NCBI GenBank assembly: GCA_039027435.1
Contig: JBCCKF010000005.1
Coordinates: forward strand, 186,001-250,000
DNA from: CALBPI01 sp039027435
GTDB taxonomy: Bacteria > Pseudomonadota > Gammaproteobacteria > Steroidobacterales > Woeseiaceae
DNA: 64,000 nucleotides
Reading direction: 5' to 3'
Translations under genes and position numbers: made by a program
The notes under the pieces: generated by a model
Told to the model about the DNA's origin: nothing
What the model saw: only the letters and a program-made list of their open reading frames with translations
The model's database searches: none
In this document: one piece after another, positions 42,136 through 50,880 of the stretch
Layout: each line of letters starts with the position of its first letter
Position numbering within the stretch: the first letter of the stretch is position 1

Positions 42136-42612
42136 TCAGTGGATGTTGCCCTCGCATTCTTCGAACACCAGGTCTTCCATTCTCGAGAACGCCTGTTCCT
42201 GTCCGGGCTGACTAAAGAGCACCATCATGACCACCCACTTAATCTGTTCGAGGTCGATTTCCGGTGCTTCCAGTGCCAGCAATCTGTCGATGGCAAGCTC
42301 GCGCTGTTCGGGCTGGAGGATGCCGATTTGCTCAAGGTAGAGCAAGTAACCACGTCCGGACACATCGATCCTGGCGCGCTCATCCTCGCTGAAGACGCGG
42401 ATTCCAGCCGAGGTCTGTGCATTGGGCGATAACAGGTCTTCGTTGACCGAGAGGCCATCGAGCCAGGTTAGGGCGTGTTCAATTTCTTTGTCATGGAACC
42501 CGGCACGTGACAGCTCGTCGCGCAGCTCGCTGGCACCGCTCGCTGCGGGGGTGTCGGTGTCGACGTAGGTTTCGAACAGGTACATCAATACGTCAAGAAC
42601 GTTTTCTTTCAT
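42136..42612 (-). CDS. smg: Smg / DUF494-family protein
   Basis: The acidic protein (158 residues) begins MKENVLDVLMYLFETYV and has the conserved AGFHDKEIEHALTWLDGL and FEECEGNIH-like ending of DUF494. Its function is unknown. Its fixed location between dprA and topA in gammaproteobacteria identifies it. The ATG overlaps the dprA stop by 4 nt (ATGA). The 117-nt gap to topA may hold a separate topA promoter. Confidence 0.93.
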   Translation of the reverse strand: MKENVLDVLMYLFETYVDTDTPAASGASELRDELSRAGFHDKEIEHALTWLDGLSVNEDLLSPNAQTSAGIRVFSEDERARIDVSGRGYLLYLEQIGILQPEQRELAIDRLLALEAPEIDLEQIKWVVMMVLFSQPGQEQAFSRMEDLVFEECEGNIH

Positions 42613-43724
42613 GGCGTCTTCCTTCCCCGTCCGCGTCTCAGGAACCCGATGCCGGGTACCTGCTCAATGGTGCCCTCCAGCTCCATGATCAGGAGCATGG
42701 AGGAAAGCTCTGCCGCGGTCAATCCGGTTCTCGTCACAAGTGAGTCAAGCGAAACAGGCGCCCAATCCATGGCCTCCAGAACCCTTAAGTAGTCAGGATC
42801 CGGTGTTGATGTATCCATTTCCGACTCTGGCTCAGACGTAGCGCTTTCGCCAAGCTCCGCCCCAAGTTCCAGGAAGATATCGCGGGCTTGCTCCACCAAC
42901 AGCGCCCCCTGGCGGATTAACTGGTGGCAGCCACGGGCCATTGGATTGTGTATCGAGCCAGGAATGGCGAATACCGAGCGGCCTTGCTCGCCCGCGAGGC
43001 GCGCGGTGATCAATGACCCCGAACGCGGTGTCGCCTCCACCACCAGTGTCCCCAAAGACAAACCGCTAATAATGCGATTGCGCGCCGGGAAGTGCCCGGA
43101 TTTCGCCGTGGTGCCGGGTCTGTACTCGGTAATGACGACGCCGTGGCCGCCGATGCGTTCCTGTAGTGATGCATTGACGCGTGGATATGCGATATCTGGG
43201 CCGGTACCGAGGACGCCGATGGTGGCGCCGTCTGCGTCCAATGCACCCTCGTGCGCCGCTGCATCGATGCCGCTAGCAAGTCCGCTGACAATGCAGATTC
43301 CATTGCTCGCCAGATGACGCGCAAAGGCGTGCGCATTGTCTTTGCCGTCTGCTGTCGGGTTGCGGCTGCCGACAATGGCGAGCGATGGCATCGTCAAGAG
43401 ATCGGTATCACCCACCGCAAACAATACCGTTGGTGCGGCATCGATTGCGTTGAGACGGTTTGGCCAGTTCGGATGCTCGGGTGTCAGGAGGTGGTGTGAG
43501 CCAGCTTCGAGCCAGTGCTCTAACCGGGCGATCTCGTCGGCGTCGGGTCGTTTGATCGCATCCACGCCAGCGTGCGCGATACCTTCGGCCGAAAGAGCCG
43601 TCGCAGAGGCATCGACAGCCGCGCGAGCGCTACCGAATCGTGCGATGAGCGACCGCTGTGTCGCCGGTCCGATGCCAGGCGCGATGTGCAGTGCGAGCCA
43701 AGCTCGCAGATTTTCGGAATCCAT
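42609..43724 (-). CDS. dprA: DNA-processing protein DprA (Smf)
   Basis: The protein (371 residues) loads RecA on incoming single-stranded DNA during transformation. A helix-hairpin-helix-like N terminus (LHIAPGIGPATQRSLIARF) precedes the Rossmann core with GSRNPTADG, VSGLASGIDAAAHEGALD and NRIISGLSLGTLVVEATPRSG. A C-terminal winged helix (SLVTRTGLTAAELSSMLL) completes it. The full set is present, although competence genes are not seen here. Its product sits in the conserved dprA-smg-topA cluster. Confidence 0.95.
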   Translation of the reverse strand: MDSENLRAWLALHIAPGIGPATQRSLIARFGSARAAVDASATALSAEGIAHAGVDAIKRPDADEIARLEHWLEAGSHHLLTPEHPNWPNRLNAIDAAPTVLFAVGDTDLLTMPSLAIVGSRNPTADGKDNAHAFARHLASNGICIVSGLASGIDAAAHEGALDADGATIGVLGTGPDIAYPRVNASLQERIGGHGVVITEYRPGTTAKSGHFPARNRIISGLSLGTLVVEATPRSGSLITARLAGEQGRSVFAIPGSIHNPMARGCHQLIRQGALLVEQARDIFLELGAELGESATSEPESEMDTSTPDPDYLRVLEAMDWAPVSLDSLVTRTGLTAAELSSMLLIMELEGTIEQVPGIGFLRRGRGRKTP

Positions 43725-43790
43725 ACCGCCAATGTGTCATGTTGCGCGCTGACCCGATGCAACGCGCGCGTGGCGGTAGGGTTCAGGGCG

Positions 43791-44987
43791 TTACTGAGGG
43801 CTGCGTACCAGGTCCAGGACGCGAATATCGGTCTGTGCGTCCATGATCAGTCCGTAGCTGATTCTGTCATAGGTCTTGAAGATCATGACAGTACCCGCTT
43901 CTTCATCTGGCAGCTTCACGAGTTCCGCGCCGAAAACGCCAGGATTGCCGATGCGATCGTAAATCTCAGCGCCCTTCTGCAGGACCGTCAGTACATCGCC
44001 CGATTCGAGCCCATGGGACTCACCGCGGTTGAGCACCACCACCTGGTACTGGCCAATACGGGATACCCCGTCGATGACAGAAATGATCTGACCGTCAACC
44101 AACTGCGATGGCGGTTTGGGGAAGAAATTCAGCGGAATCACGACGTCCTGACTCAGCAGGCGGTCGCCGGTCAGAATTTCGCGCTGCGACTCGTTCACGA
44201 ACAGCGTGGCAGGGTCGCCGCTTCGGCGTACGGTGCCGTCGCCGACGTACAACGCGTCATAGCCGACGATCGCGTTGTCGTCAGGGTCGCGCAGCGGGCC
44301 GTTGATATGAACCACGCTGTAGCGTGAGCCGACCACGTCGATATCGCCGCGGGCATAAAGGTCGACGCCCGCGCTTGAGATCAGGTGATCACCGCGAGAC
44401 TTCAGGACGTAGGGCAGGCTATCCAGCTCCTCGCGCTCCAGCACGGCTGCGCGGGTTAGGAAAGCGGCGATCGCCTCATAGGGGATCGTGGTGATGGCTT
44501 CTTCGAGGGGAATCACGCGCACGCCTGGAGACAGGCGCGCATCACGACCAGCGCCGCGCTCCAGCAAGATGCGCGGCTGCCCATCGATGTAGATCAGCGA
44601 CAGTGTGTCGCCCGGGAAAATCAGGTGGGGGTTCTCGACCTGTGGGTTTACCTGCCAGATTTCAGGCCAGTACCAGGGGTCACGCAGAAACGTCTGAGAG
44701 ATGTCCCAGAGAGTGTCACCGCGTTGCACCACGTAGCGGCCAGGCGCGTCTTCAGCGATCGGCGCGGGCTCCATCGGCGTGATGCGTGGCGCATTGTCCA
44801 CGGGTCTGCGCTGCGAGGTTCCGCCAATCGATACCGGCTGCGTCGCGGCCTGACCGTCGCGGCTGACCGGCACATATTCTTCGTCCTTCTCGCCACCGAA
44901 GGGATTGAGGCCGCAACCGGCCACAAGCGTGATGGTTGAAGCAAGGATGGCTGCGCGCCCCGCGCGCGTGTTGACTGACCGAGACAT
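43791..44987 (-). CDS. LysM-domain lipoprotein
   Basis: The protein (398 residues from ATG 44985-44987) has a lipobox (LVAGCG) and one LysM domain at about residues 85-135 (RYVVQRGDTLWDISQTFL and DPWYWPEIWQVNPQV), which binds peptidoglycan. The remainder (about 250 residues) is a conserved beta-rich region common to this gene in gammaproteobacteria. The position opposite def-fmt-rsmB and beside dprA is also conserved. An AGGAG lies 12 nt before the ATG. It ends 67 nt before the dprA start. Confidence 0.93.
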   Translation of the reverse strand: MSRSVNTRAGRAAILASTITLVAGCGLNPFGGEKDEEYVPVSRDGQAATQPVSIGGTSQRRPVDNAPRITPMEPAPIAEDAPGRYVVQRGDTLWDISQTFLRDPWYWPEIWQVNPQVENPHLIFPGDTLSLIYIDGQPRILLERGAGRDARLSPGVRVIPLEEAITTIPYEAIAAFLTRAAVLEREELDSLPYVLKSRGDHLISSAGVDLYARGDIDVVGSRYSVVHINGPLRDPDDNAIVGYDALYVGDGTVRRSGDPATLFVNESQREILTGDRLLSQDVVIPLNFFPKPPSQLVDGQIISVIDGVSRIGQYQVVVLNRGESHGLESGDVLTVLQKGAEIYDRIGNPGVFGAELVKLPDEEAGTVMIFKTYDRISYGLIMDAQTDIRVLDLVRSPQ

Positions 44988-45258
44988 TGTGTCTGCAAAC
45001 TCCTGACCGGTTGTGTCGGACGAGTGACGCCCCATATATGTCATATACTATGACGGTGGTCCCCGGCACTAACTGCCAAACACGTCACATAAATGCGTGT
45101 GGGACGCTTTTTGACCCCAAAATTATTGATGCATTGTCAATATCTAATTGAGTGAAGTCAAAAATTTAGCGAGCATTTGTAACCCGGTTCGCAAGTTGCC
45201 GCAGGAACATCCTGCAAGGTTGCCAAAAACCGCCGGTTGCACGTTGAGGAGTGGCGCA
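44988..45258. other. Divergent regulatory region between LysM gene and def
   Basis: This 271-nt AT-rich region separates two divergent genes and presumably holds promoters for both. No matching -35/-10 pair stands out with proper spacing. TTGACA is present on the minus strand (TATTGACAATGCATC, near 45125-45140), but the matching -10 is missing. The inverted repeat at 45201-45215 lies close to def. Confidence 0.5.
45201..45215 (+). promoter_or_regulatory. Inverted repeat upstream of def
   Basis: GCAGGA (45201-45206) and TCCTGC (45210-45215) form a perfect 6-bp inverted repeat with an ACA spacer, 43 nt before the def ATG. It may be a protein operator or a hairpin in the def leader. There is no following T run. 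Confidence 0.4.
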
Positions 45259-45789
45259 ATGGCCCTGTTGAACATACTTGAATACCCCGATCCGCGGCTG
45301 CGCACGAAGGCGACGCCGGTCGATGCGGTCGATGATGCACTGCGCACGCTGATCGACAACATGTTCGAGACCATGTACCACGCGCCAGGAATCGGCCTCG
45401 CTGCGACCCAGGTCGATGTGCACAAGCGTCTGTTGGTGGCTGACGTGTCTGAGGATCGTACGGAGCCTTACGCGTTCATTAATCCGGTGATCACTAGGAA
45501 GGATGGCGTTGAAGTCATGGAAGAGGGCTGCCTGTCAGTCCCTGGATACTATGAAAGCGTCGAGCGGGCCGAACGGATTGAGGTCGAATACCTCGATCGT
45601 GACGGCAATTGTCAAACGCTGGAGGCAGATGGGTTGCTAGCTGTTTGTATCCAGCACGAGATCGATCATCTCGATGGAAAGCTCTTTGTCGACTACCTCT
45701 CGCAGATGAAGCGGCAGCGAATCCGCAAGCGACTGGAAAAAGACCGTCGTCATCGTACAACCACGGCGAGTAGCGTTGCTGGACAGTGA
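45259..45789 (+). CDS. def: Peptide deformylase
   Basis: The enzyme (176 residues) removes the N-formyl group of new proteins. The three metal motifs are GIGLAATQV, EEGCLSVPG and QHEIDHLDG. The ATG at 45259 is preceded by GAGGAG 7 nt upstream, so upstream reading frame is not used. It is followed by fmt with an overlap of 14 nt. Gene order def-fmt-rsmB is conserved in gammaproteobacteria. Confidence 0.97.
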   Translation: MALLNILEYPDPRLRTKATPVDAVDDALRTLIDNMFETMYHAPGIGLAATQVDVHKRLLVADVSEDRTEPYAFINPVITRKDGVEVMEEGCLSVPGYYESVERAERIEVEYLDRDGNCQTLEADGLLAVCIQHEIDHLDGKLFVDYLSQMKRQRIRKRLEKDRRHRTTTASSVAGQ

Positions 45790-46744
45790 CGCTGTCGCGA
45801 ACGCACGGTTGGGATTTGCAGGCACGCCGGAGTTTGCTGCGGTCGCGTTGCGCCACCTGGTGGCAGCGGGGGTAAAGCCTGAGCTTGTGCTCACACAGCC
45901 AGATCGCCCGGCAGGGCGGGGTCGCAAGCTGCGCGCAAGCGCGGTTAAGTCGCTCGCTTTGGACGAGGGTCTGTCGGTAGAGCAACCGAGATCACTGAAG
46001 CCGCCCGAAGTTGTCGAATCTCTTGAATTGCATCGCCTCGACTTGTTGATCGTTGCGGCCTATGGACTCTTGCTGCCGCAGGCGGTTCTCGATGCGCCGC
46101 GCCTCGGTTGCGTGAATATCCACGCGAGCCTGCTACCGCGCTGGCGAGGTGCGGCACCGATCGTTTGGGCGATCGCGGAGGGCGATGCGTCCAGCGGCGT
46201 GTGCCTTATGCAGATGGAGGCGGGTCTCGACACCGGCCCCGTGCTGGCAGAGCAGCAAACGCCCATCCGAGACGATGAAACGGCGGCTGATTTGCATGAT
46301 CGATTGGCACAGCTTGGCGGAAACTTGTTGGCGCATGCGCTGCCAGATCTGTTGGCCGGTGCATTGACCGCTGCACCGCAGGACGATGCGCACGCGACCT
46401 ATGCGCGCAAGCTGGTGCGTGAGGATGGTCTTGTAGACTGGGGCCAGGACGCGCAATGGATCGATCGGCGAATTCGTGCGTTCAATCCATACCCCGGTTG
46501 CGTGGCTCGTCTGGATGATCAATCCATCAAGCTGTGGCGAAGCGAGTTGCTGAGTGTCGACGATAACGGTGGCATGCCTCCGGGTGCGGTGTTGCGTGTC
46601 AGTGCCGACGGCATTGACGTCGCTTGTGGGCGCGGCGCGGTGCGATTGACCCAGCTGCAGCGGCCCGGGCGAGGGCGAGTCAGCGCCGAAGCCTTCGCCA
46701 ATGCGTTATCGCTGGACGGCAAGCGGTTTCAGAACGGCGCCTGA
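45776..46744 (+). CDS. fmt: Methionyl-tRNA formyltransferase
   Basis: The enzyme (322 residues) formylates initiator Met-tRNA with 10-formyl-THF. The N terminus reads LGFAGTPEFAAVALRHL. The catalytic core is NIHASLLPRWRGAAPI with the active histidine and MEAGLDTGPVL. The C-terminal domain follows (RIRAFNPYPGC). The start is probably TTG at 45776, inside def, but a TTG at 45809 cannot be excluded. The stop overlaps the rsmB ATG by 1 nt. Confidence 0.95.
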   Translation: MLDSDAVANARLGFAGTPEFAAVALRHLVAAGVKPELVLTQPDRPAGRGRKLRASAVKSLALDEGLSVEQPRSLKPPEVVESLELHRLDLLIVAAYGLLLPQAVLDAPRLGCVNIHASLLPRWRGAAPIVWAIAEGDASSGVCLMQMEAGLDTGPVLAEQQTPIRDDETAADLHDRLAQLGGNLLAHALPDLLAGALTAAPQDDAHATYARKLVREDGLVDWGQDAQWIDRRIRAFNPYPGCVARLDDQSIKLWRSELLSVDDNGGMPPGAVLRVSADGIDVACGRGAVRLTQLQRPGRGRVSAEAFANALSLDGKRFQNGA

Positions 46745-48069
46745 TGGCGGCTGGGACCCCAAGCGCGCGAGCGCTCGCCGCGCATGCGACCGCAGACGTA
46801 TTGCAGCGAGGTCGTTCACTGGATCAGGCGCTCGCTGCGGTGCGCGACGTCGCAGGATCACAATATAGCCTCGTCTCGAATATTGCTTATGGTGTGCAAC
46901 GACACCGTCTCGCGCTCGAGTTTCTGCTCGGCCAGCTCTTGAACAAGCCGCTCGCAAAGCGCGAGGGGGAGGTGCACGCCTTGTTGCTTGGTGGCCTGTT
47001 TGAGCGTTGGCAAATGAGCACCCCGGCGCACGCCGCGGTCTCGCAGACGGTGAACGCGCTGCCAGGCATCAAGCGCCCTCGTCTCAAGGGGCTGGCCAAC
47101 GCGGTACTGCGCCGGTTTGATCGAGAGCGCGATGCGCTGCTCGCGCAGTTGGAGCGCCAACCGGACGGTGTACGCCATTCACACCCTCGATGGCTCGAGG
47201 ACCACCTGCGTACCGATTGGTCCGACCGGGTGCTTGAAATCATGCAGTCGAACAATGCCCGGGCGCCGATGTGGCTGCGTATCAATGTGATGAAAACGAC
47301 GCTGAATGCCTATTGCGAGTCGCTGGCGGCAAGCGGGATCGATGTCGCATCGACCTATGGGCAAACCGCGATCTGCCTTGACAGTCCGGTACCCGTGTCG
47401 GCACTACCGGGTTTCGACGATGGTTGGGTTTCTGTGCAGGACCTGGCCCCGCAGTGGGTGGCTGATGTCGTCGATGCAAAGCCAGACATGCGGGTGCTCG
47501 ATGCGTGCGCAGCTCCGGGTGGAAAGACGGCGCATCTGTTGGAAGCAGCCGGGAACCAGCTCGATCTGCTCGCGCTTGATGTCGACGCGAAGCGCCTCTC
47601 GATGGTCGACGAGACACTGGATCGGCTGGGGCTTGCCGCGAAGACGCGTGCCGCTGATGCTGCCCAGCCCGAGACATGGTGGGATGGCGCGACGTTCGAC
47701 CGCATCCTTATCGACGCACCGTGCTCCGCGACGGGCGTCATCCGGCGTCATCCCGATATCAAGTCGCTGCGACGCAGCTCTGATATCGAAGCCCTGGCGG
47801 AACGCCAGATGGCGCTGTTGCGAGCGTTGTGGCCACTGGTGGCCCCGGGTGGGAGTCTGGTGTACGCAACATGCTCGATTCTCAAGCGTGAGAATTCCGA
47901 TGTCACCGACAGGTTTTGTCGCGATATTGCGCCAGACGCCCGGTGCGATGAGTTGCGCCTAGACAACATTAAAGGTGTAATTGAAGCGAAACCGGGGGGC
48001 GTGCAAATACTGCCGGGTACGCAGAACGCTGACGGGTTTTTCCTCTCGCGCTTCTGGCGTCCTGACTGA
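46744..48069 (+). CDS. rsmB: 16S rRNA (cytosine-967 C5) methyltransferase
   Basis: The enzyme (441 residues from ATG 46744) methylates C967 of 16S rRNA. A NusB-type RNA-binding domain fills about residues 1-140, then the methyltransferase domain with DACAAPGGKTAHLLE and the catalytic cysteine in DAPCSATGVIRRHP. VYATCS provides the second cysteine. An upstream start at 46624 inside fmt is not needed. The gene ends 37 nt before the start of the DUF4390 gene. Confidence 0.95.
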   Translation: MAAGTPSARALAAHATADVLQRGRSLDQALAAVRDVAGSQYSLVSNIAYGVQRHRLALEFLLGQLLNKPLAKREGEVHALLLGGLFERWQMSTPAHAAVSQTVNALPGIKRPRLKGLANAVLRRFDRERDALLAQLERQPDGVRHSHPRWLEDHLRTDWSDRVLEIMQSNNARAPMWLRINVMKTTLNAYCESLAASGIDVASTYGQTAICLDSPVPVSALPGFDDGWVSVQDLAPQWVADVVDAKPDMRVLDACAAPGGKTAHLLEAAGNQLDLLALDVDAKRLSMVDETLDRLGLAAKTRAADAAQPETWWDGATFDRILIDAPCSATGVIRRHPDIKSLRRSSDIEALAERQMALLRALWPLVAPGGSLVYATCSILKRENSDVTDRFCRDIAPDARCDELRLDNIKGVIEAKPGGVQILPGTQNADGFFLSRFWRPD

Positions 48070-48106
48070 ATTCGCACGAACTCGAACCGCGGTCGGAATG
48101 ACTGAC

Positions 48107-48670
48107 ATGAAGCGCCTTGTGACCACAATCTGCATTTGCATCGTCACGGGGTTTGGCTCCGCGGTAGCGTTTGCCGATGGCGGAAGCGTCGAGATTCGAT
48201 CCGCAGATTCTCAGCTTCTGGAGGGCGTTCATCTGGCCACCGCCCGCCTCCAGTACCAACTCTCCGATCGCATCGACGAGGCCCTCGCTGGCGGCATCGC
48301 GCTCGAATTTGTCATGGAATTCGAGATCGATCGCGTCCGTCGATGGTGGCTAGACGGCAAAGTGGACACGGTGCGCGTGCAGCATGAGCTGCGTTTCGAC
48401 TCGGTCAGCGAGCGTTACTCATTGCGTAATCTCAATACCGGCCAGCGGACTTCGTACGCGACGATCTTCGGCGCACTGAATGCGCTCGGACGCGTCGACA
48501 GCCTGCCGCTTATCGATGCAACGCTACTCGAACCGAATGGTCGCTATCGTGTCGCTATGCGTGCGAGCGTGAGTATCTCTGAGTATCCGGTGTCGCTGCG
48601 CTATCTGTTGTTCTGGCGTAACGACTGGCGTGTGAACAGCAACCAGGTCACATGGTTACTCGATCGCTAA
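48107..48670 (+). CDS. DUF4390 exported protein
   Basis: The protein (187 residues from ATG 48107) has a signal peptide of about 22 residues (ends AVAFA, then DGG) and a DUF4390 beta-rich body with LRYLLFWRNDW and near-terminal SNQVTWLL. An ATG at 48098 adds three residues and cannot be excluded. DUF4390 is found between rsmB and ntrY in many gammaproteobacteria, and presumably acts in the periplasm with the kinase NtrY. The 19-nt overlap with ntrY supports coupled translation. Confidence 0.85.
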   Translation: MKRLVTTICICIVTGFGSAVAFADGGSVEIRSADSQLLEGVHLATARLQYQLSDRIDEALAGGIALEFVMEFEIDRVRRWWLDGKVDTVRVQHELRFDSVSERYSLRNLNTGQRTSYATIFGALNALGRVDSLPLIDATLLEPNGRYRVAMRASVSISEYPVSLRYLLFWRNDWRVNSNQVTWLLDR

Positions 48671-50880
48671 AGCACCTGTTCTACACCGTGGCTGCCGCGG
48701 TGGGGCTGGTTCTTGCACTCAGTGCACTGGTGTTGCTGGCGAAGACCTCCAACAACTCGGCCGAGCTCGACCGGCTATCGCAGCTCACGCTGGTGATCAA
48801 CGGTGTCGGCATCGCCATCATGTCCGGTCTGTTGCTCGGCAACATCATTCGATTGATTCGGGACCTGCGTCGCCAGGTCCCGGGCGCACGATTGAAAAGC
48901 CGCATGGTGGCAGCGTTTATTGGTCTCGCGTTGTTGCCACTGTCGGTGGTCTATTACTTTTCTTTGCAGTTTATCAATCGCGGGATCGATAGCTGGTTCA
49001 GTGTGCAAGTGGAGCAGGGGCTCGATGATGCGCTGGAGCTCAGTCGCGCTGCTATGGATGTTCAGATGCGCAATGGTCTGCGTCGGACTCAGGCGATTGC
49101 ACGGCGCGTCGAACGCCAGCCTACCTCCCGGTGGCTGCAGGTGCTCGCCGAGGAGCGCGAGGTTTCGGGTGCTCTGGAACTGGTCATCTTTTCGGGGAAC
49201 AGTCGTATTCTTGCGCTGAGCTCCGAGCGCTCGGTCGCCAGCGTGCCCTTACTGCCGACCGATGAAGTGTTGATGACAGTGCGTGCATCACGACCTTATT
49301 TCAGTCTCGATCTTCTTGAAGACGACCAGTACGAGGTGCGAACGGCGGTACCTTTGATCGGCGAGACCGGCTCGGACCTGCGTATTCTCCAGGCGGTGTA
49401 CCCGGTCACGCAGCGCTTGTCAGGTATTGTCTCGAACGTTCGTCAGTCCTATGCCGACTATCGACGGCTTGTATTGCTTCGCACACCGCTGAAAAGCACC
49501 TTTACGCTATCGCTCACCGTGGTGTTGCTGGTGTCCGCATTGGCAGCAGTCTATGGCGCGTTCTTTTTCTCGAGGCGCCTGGTTGCGCCGATTCAGCAGT
49601 TGGTGGCGGGTACCGAGGCGGTTGCGAAAGGCAACCTCGAGACGGAGCTCGCGCCGCCACCCCGAGATGAGATCGGCGTGCTGGTCAGTTCGTTCAATGA
49701 CATGACGCGACGTTTACGTGCGGCCCGTGACGAGGCGCAGCGGATCAGAGGGGCCGTGGAAACCGAGCGCGCCAACCTCGAGACGATCCTTGCGCGTCTG
49801 TCCACGGGTGTTATCGCGCTGACGCCTGAACTGGAGGTGCGCACCGCCAATGCCGCTGCGGCGGATATCCTCGGGGTGGATATCGATCGTCGACGCGGCG
49901 AGCGTCTGGTGGACGTTGCGGAGGGCGAGCTTCTGCTCGGCCAACTCTACGACATTGCGAGTGCGCATTTCGCTTCGGGAGAGACCGAGTGGCGTGAGCA
50001 AATCATGTTGCGCGAGCCCACCGGCCGTCGAGTCTTGACCTGCGCATGTACCGAATTGACCACCGATAGCGTGGCGCTTGCCGGCTTCGTCATCGTGTTC
50101 GATGACATTACTACATTGCTGGAGGCGCAACGCGATGCGGCCTGGGGTGAGGTGGCCCGTCGTCTGGCCCATGAGATCAAAAACCCGCTCACGCCAATCC
50201 AGTTATCGGCGGAGCGGCTGCGCCGAAAATACCTCGAGCAGTTGCCGGTCGAGGACTCGCAGATGCTGGACAGGGCAACTCACACGATTGTGCAGCAGGT
50301 CGAGGCGATGAAGGAGATGGTGAACGCGTTCTCCGACTATGCGCGCACACCTGATTTGCAGATTTCCCGCTTCAGTTTGCAGCGACTGGCCGCCGAAATC
50401 GAAGAGCTCTATCGTGCGGAGGCGCCACATCTGCACATCTCGTTGTCGAGCAATCCGGACTTGCCGCCGATCGAAGCGGACAATGGCCGCGTACGCCAGA
50501 TGTTGCACAATCTGTTGCGCAACGCGGTCGAAGCACTCGCGGGTCGACAAACGGGCACCATCGAGGTTCGACTCGAAAGTATCGAACGGTTCGGTCAGCC
50601 GATGGTTGAGATTCGGGTTACCGATGATGGTCCGGGTTTCCAGACCACAAGTGTCCACCAGGTCTTCGATCCGTACGTGACTTCCAAGCCCAAAGGTACT
50701 GGTCTTGGGCTTGCGATCGTACGCAAGCTGGTGGAAGAGCATGCTGGTACGATTAGTGCGGGTAACCGGCTCGAAGGTGGGGCGGAAATCAGCATAGTTC
50801 TGCCATTGAACGAGACAGCGCGTGAAGCCATGCTGACGCGCACGCCTCGAAGATCAGAGTCACGGAGGGTGCACTCATGA
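48652..50880 (+). CDS. ntrY: NtrY-like sensor histidine kinase
   Basis: The protein (742 residues) has several N-terminal membrane segments (about residues 10-105 and 275-305), a HAMP domain (FFSRRLVAPIQQLVAG), a PAS domain, and then HisKA with phospho-accepting H507 (RLAHEIKNPLTPIQLSAERL). HATPase motifs are LLRNAVEAL and VTDDGPGF with GTGLGLAIV. It matches NtrY kinases that respond to nitrogen or envelope state. It overlaps ntrX by 4 nt. The sensing range is unknown. Confidence 0.93.
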   Translation: MVTRSLKHLFYTVAAAVGLVLALSALVLLAKTSNNSAELDRLSQLTLVINGVGIAIMSGLLLGNIIRLIRDLRRQVPGARLKSRMVAAFIGLALLPLSVVYYFSLQFINRGIDSWFSVQVEQGLDDALELSRAAMDVQMRNGLRRTQAIARRVERQPTSRWLQVLAEEREVSGALELVIFSGNSRILALSSERSVASVPLLPTDEVLMTVRASRPYFSLDLLEDDQYEVRTAVPLIGETGSDLRILQAVYPVTQRLSGIVSNVRQSYADYRRLVLLRTPLKSTFTLSLTVVLLVSALAAVYGAFFFSRRLVAPIQQLVAGTEAVAKGNLETELAPPPRDEIGVLVSSFNDMTRRLRAARDEAQRIRGAVETERANLETILARLSTGVIALTPELEVRTANAAAADILGVDIDRRRGERLVDVAEGELLLGQLYDIASAHFASGETEWREQIMLREPTGRRVLTCACTELTTDSVALAGFVIVFDDITTLLEAQRDAAWGEVARRLAHEIKNPLTPIQLSAERLRRKYLEQLPVEDSQMLDRATHTIVQQVEAMKEMVNAFSDYARTPDLQISRFSLQRLAAEIEELYRAEAPHLHISLSSNPDLPPIEADNGRVRQMLHNLLRNAVEALAGRQTGTIEVRLESIERFGQPMVEIRVTDDGPGFQTTSVHQVFDPYVTSKPKGTGLGLAIVRKLVEEHAGTISAGNRLEGGAEISIVLPLNETAREAMLTRTPRRSESRRVHS

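Noticed and set aside
46624..46743. Longer start for rsmB inside fmt
   Set aside because: The extension lies in another frame of fmt, and the ATG at 46744 gives a normal N terminus.
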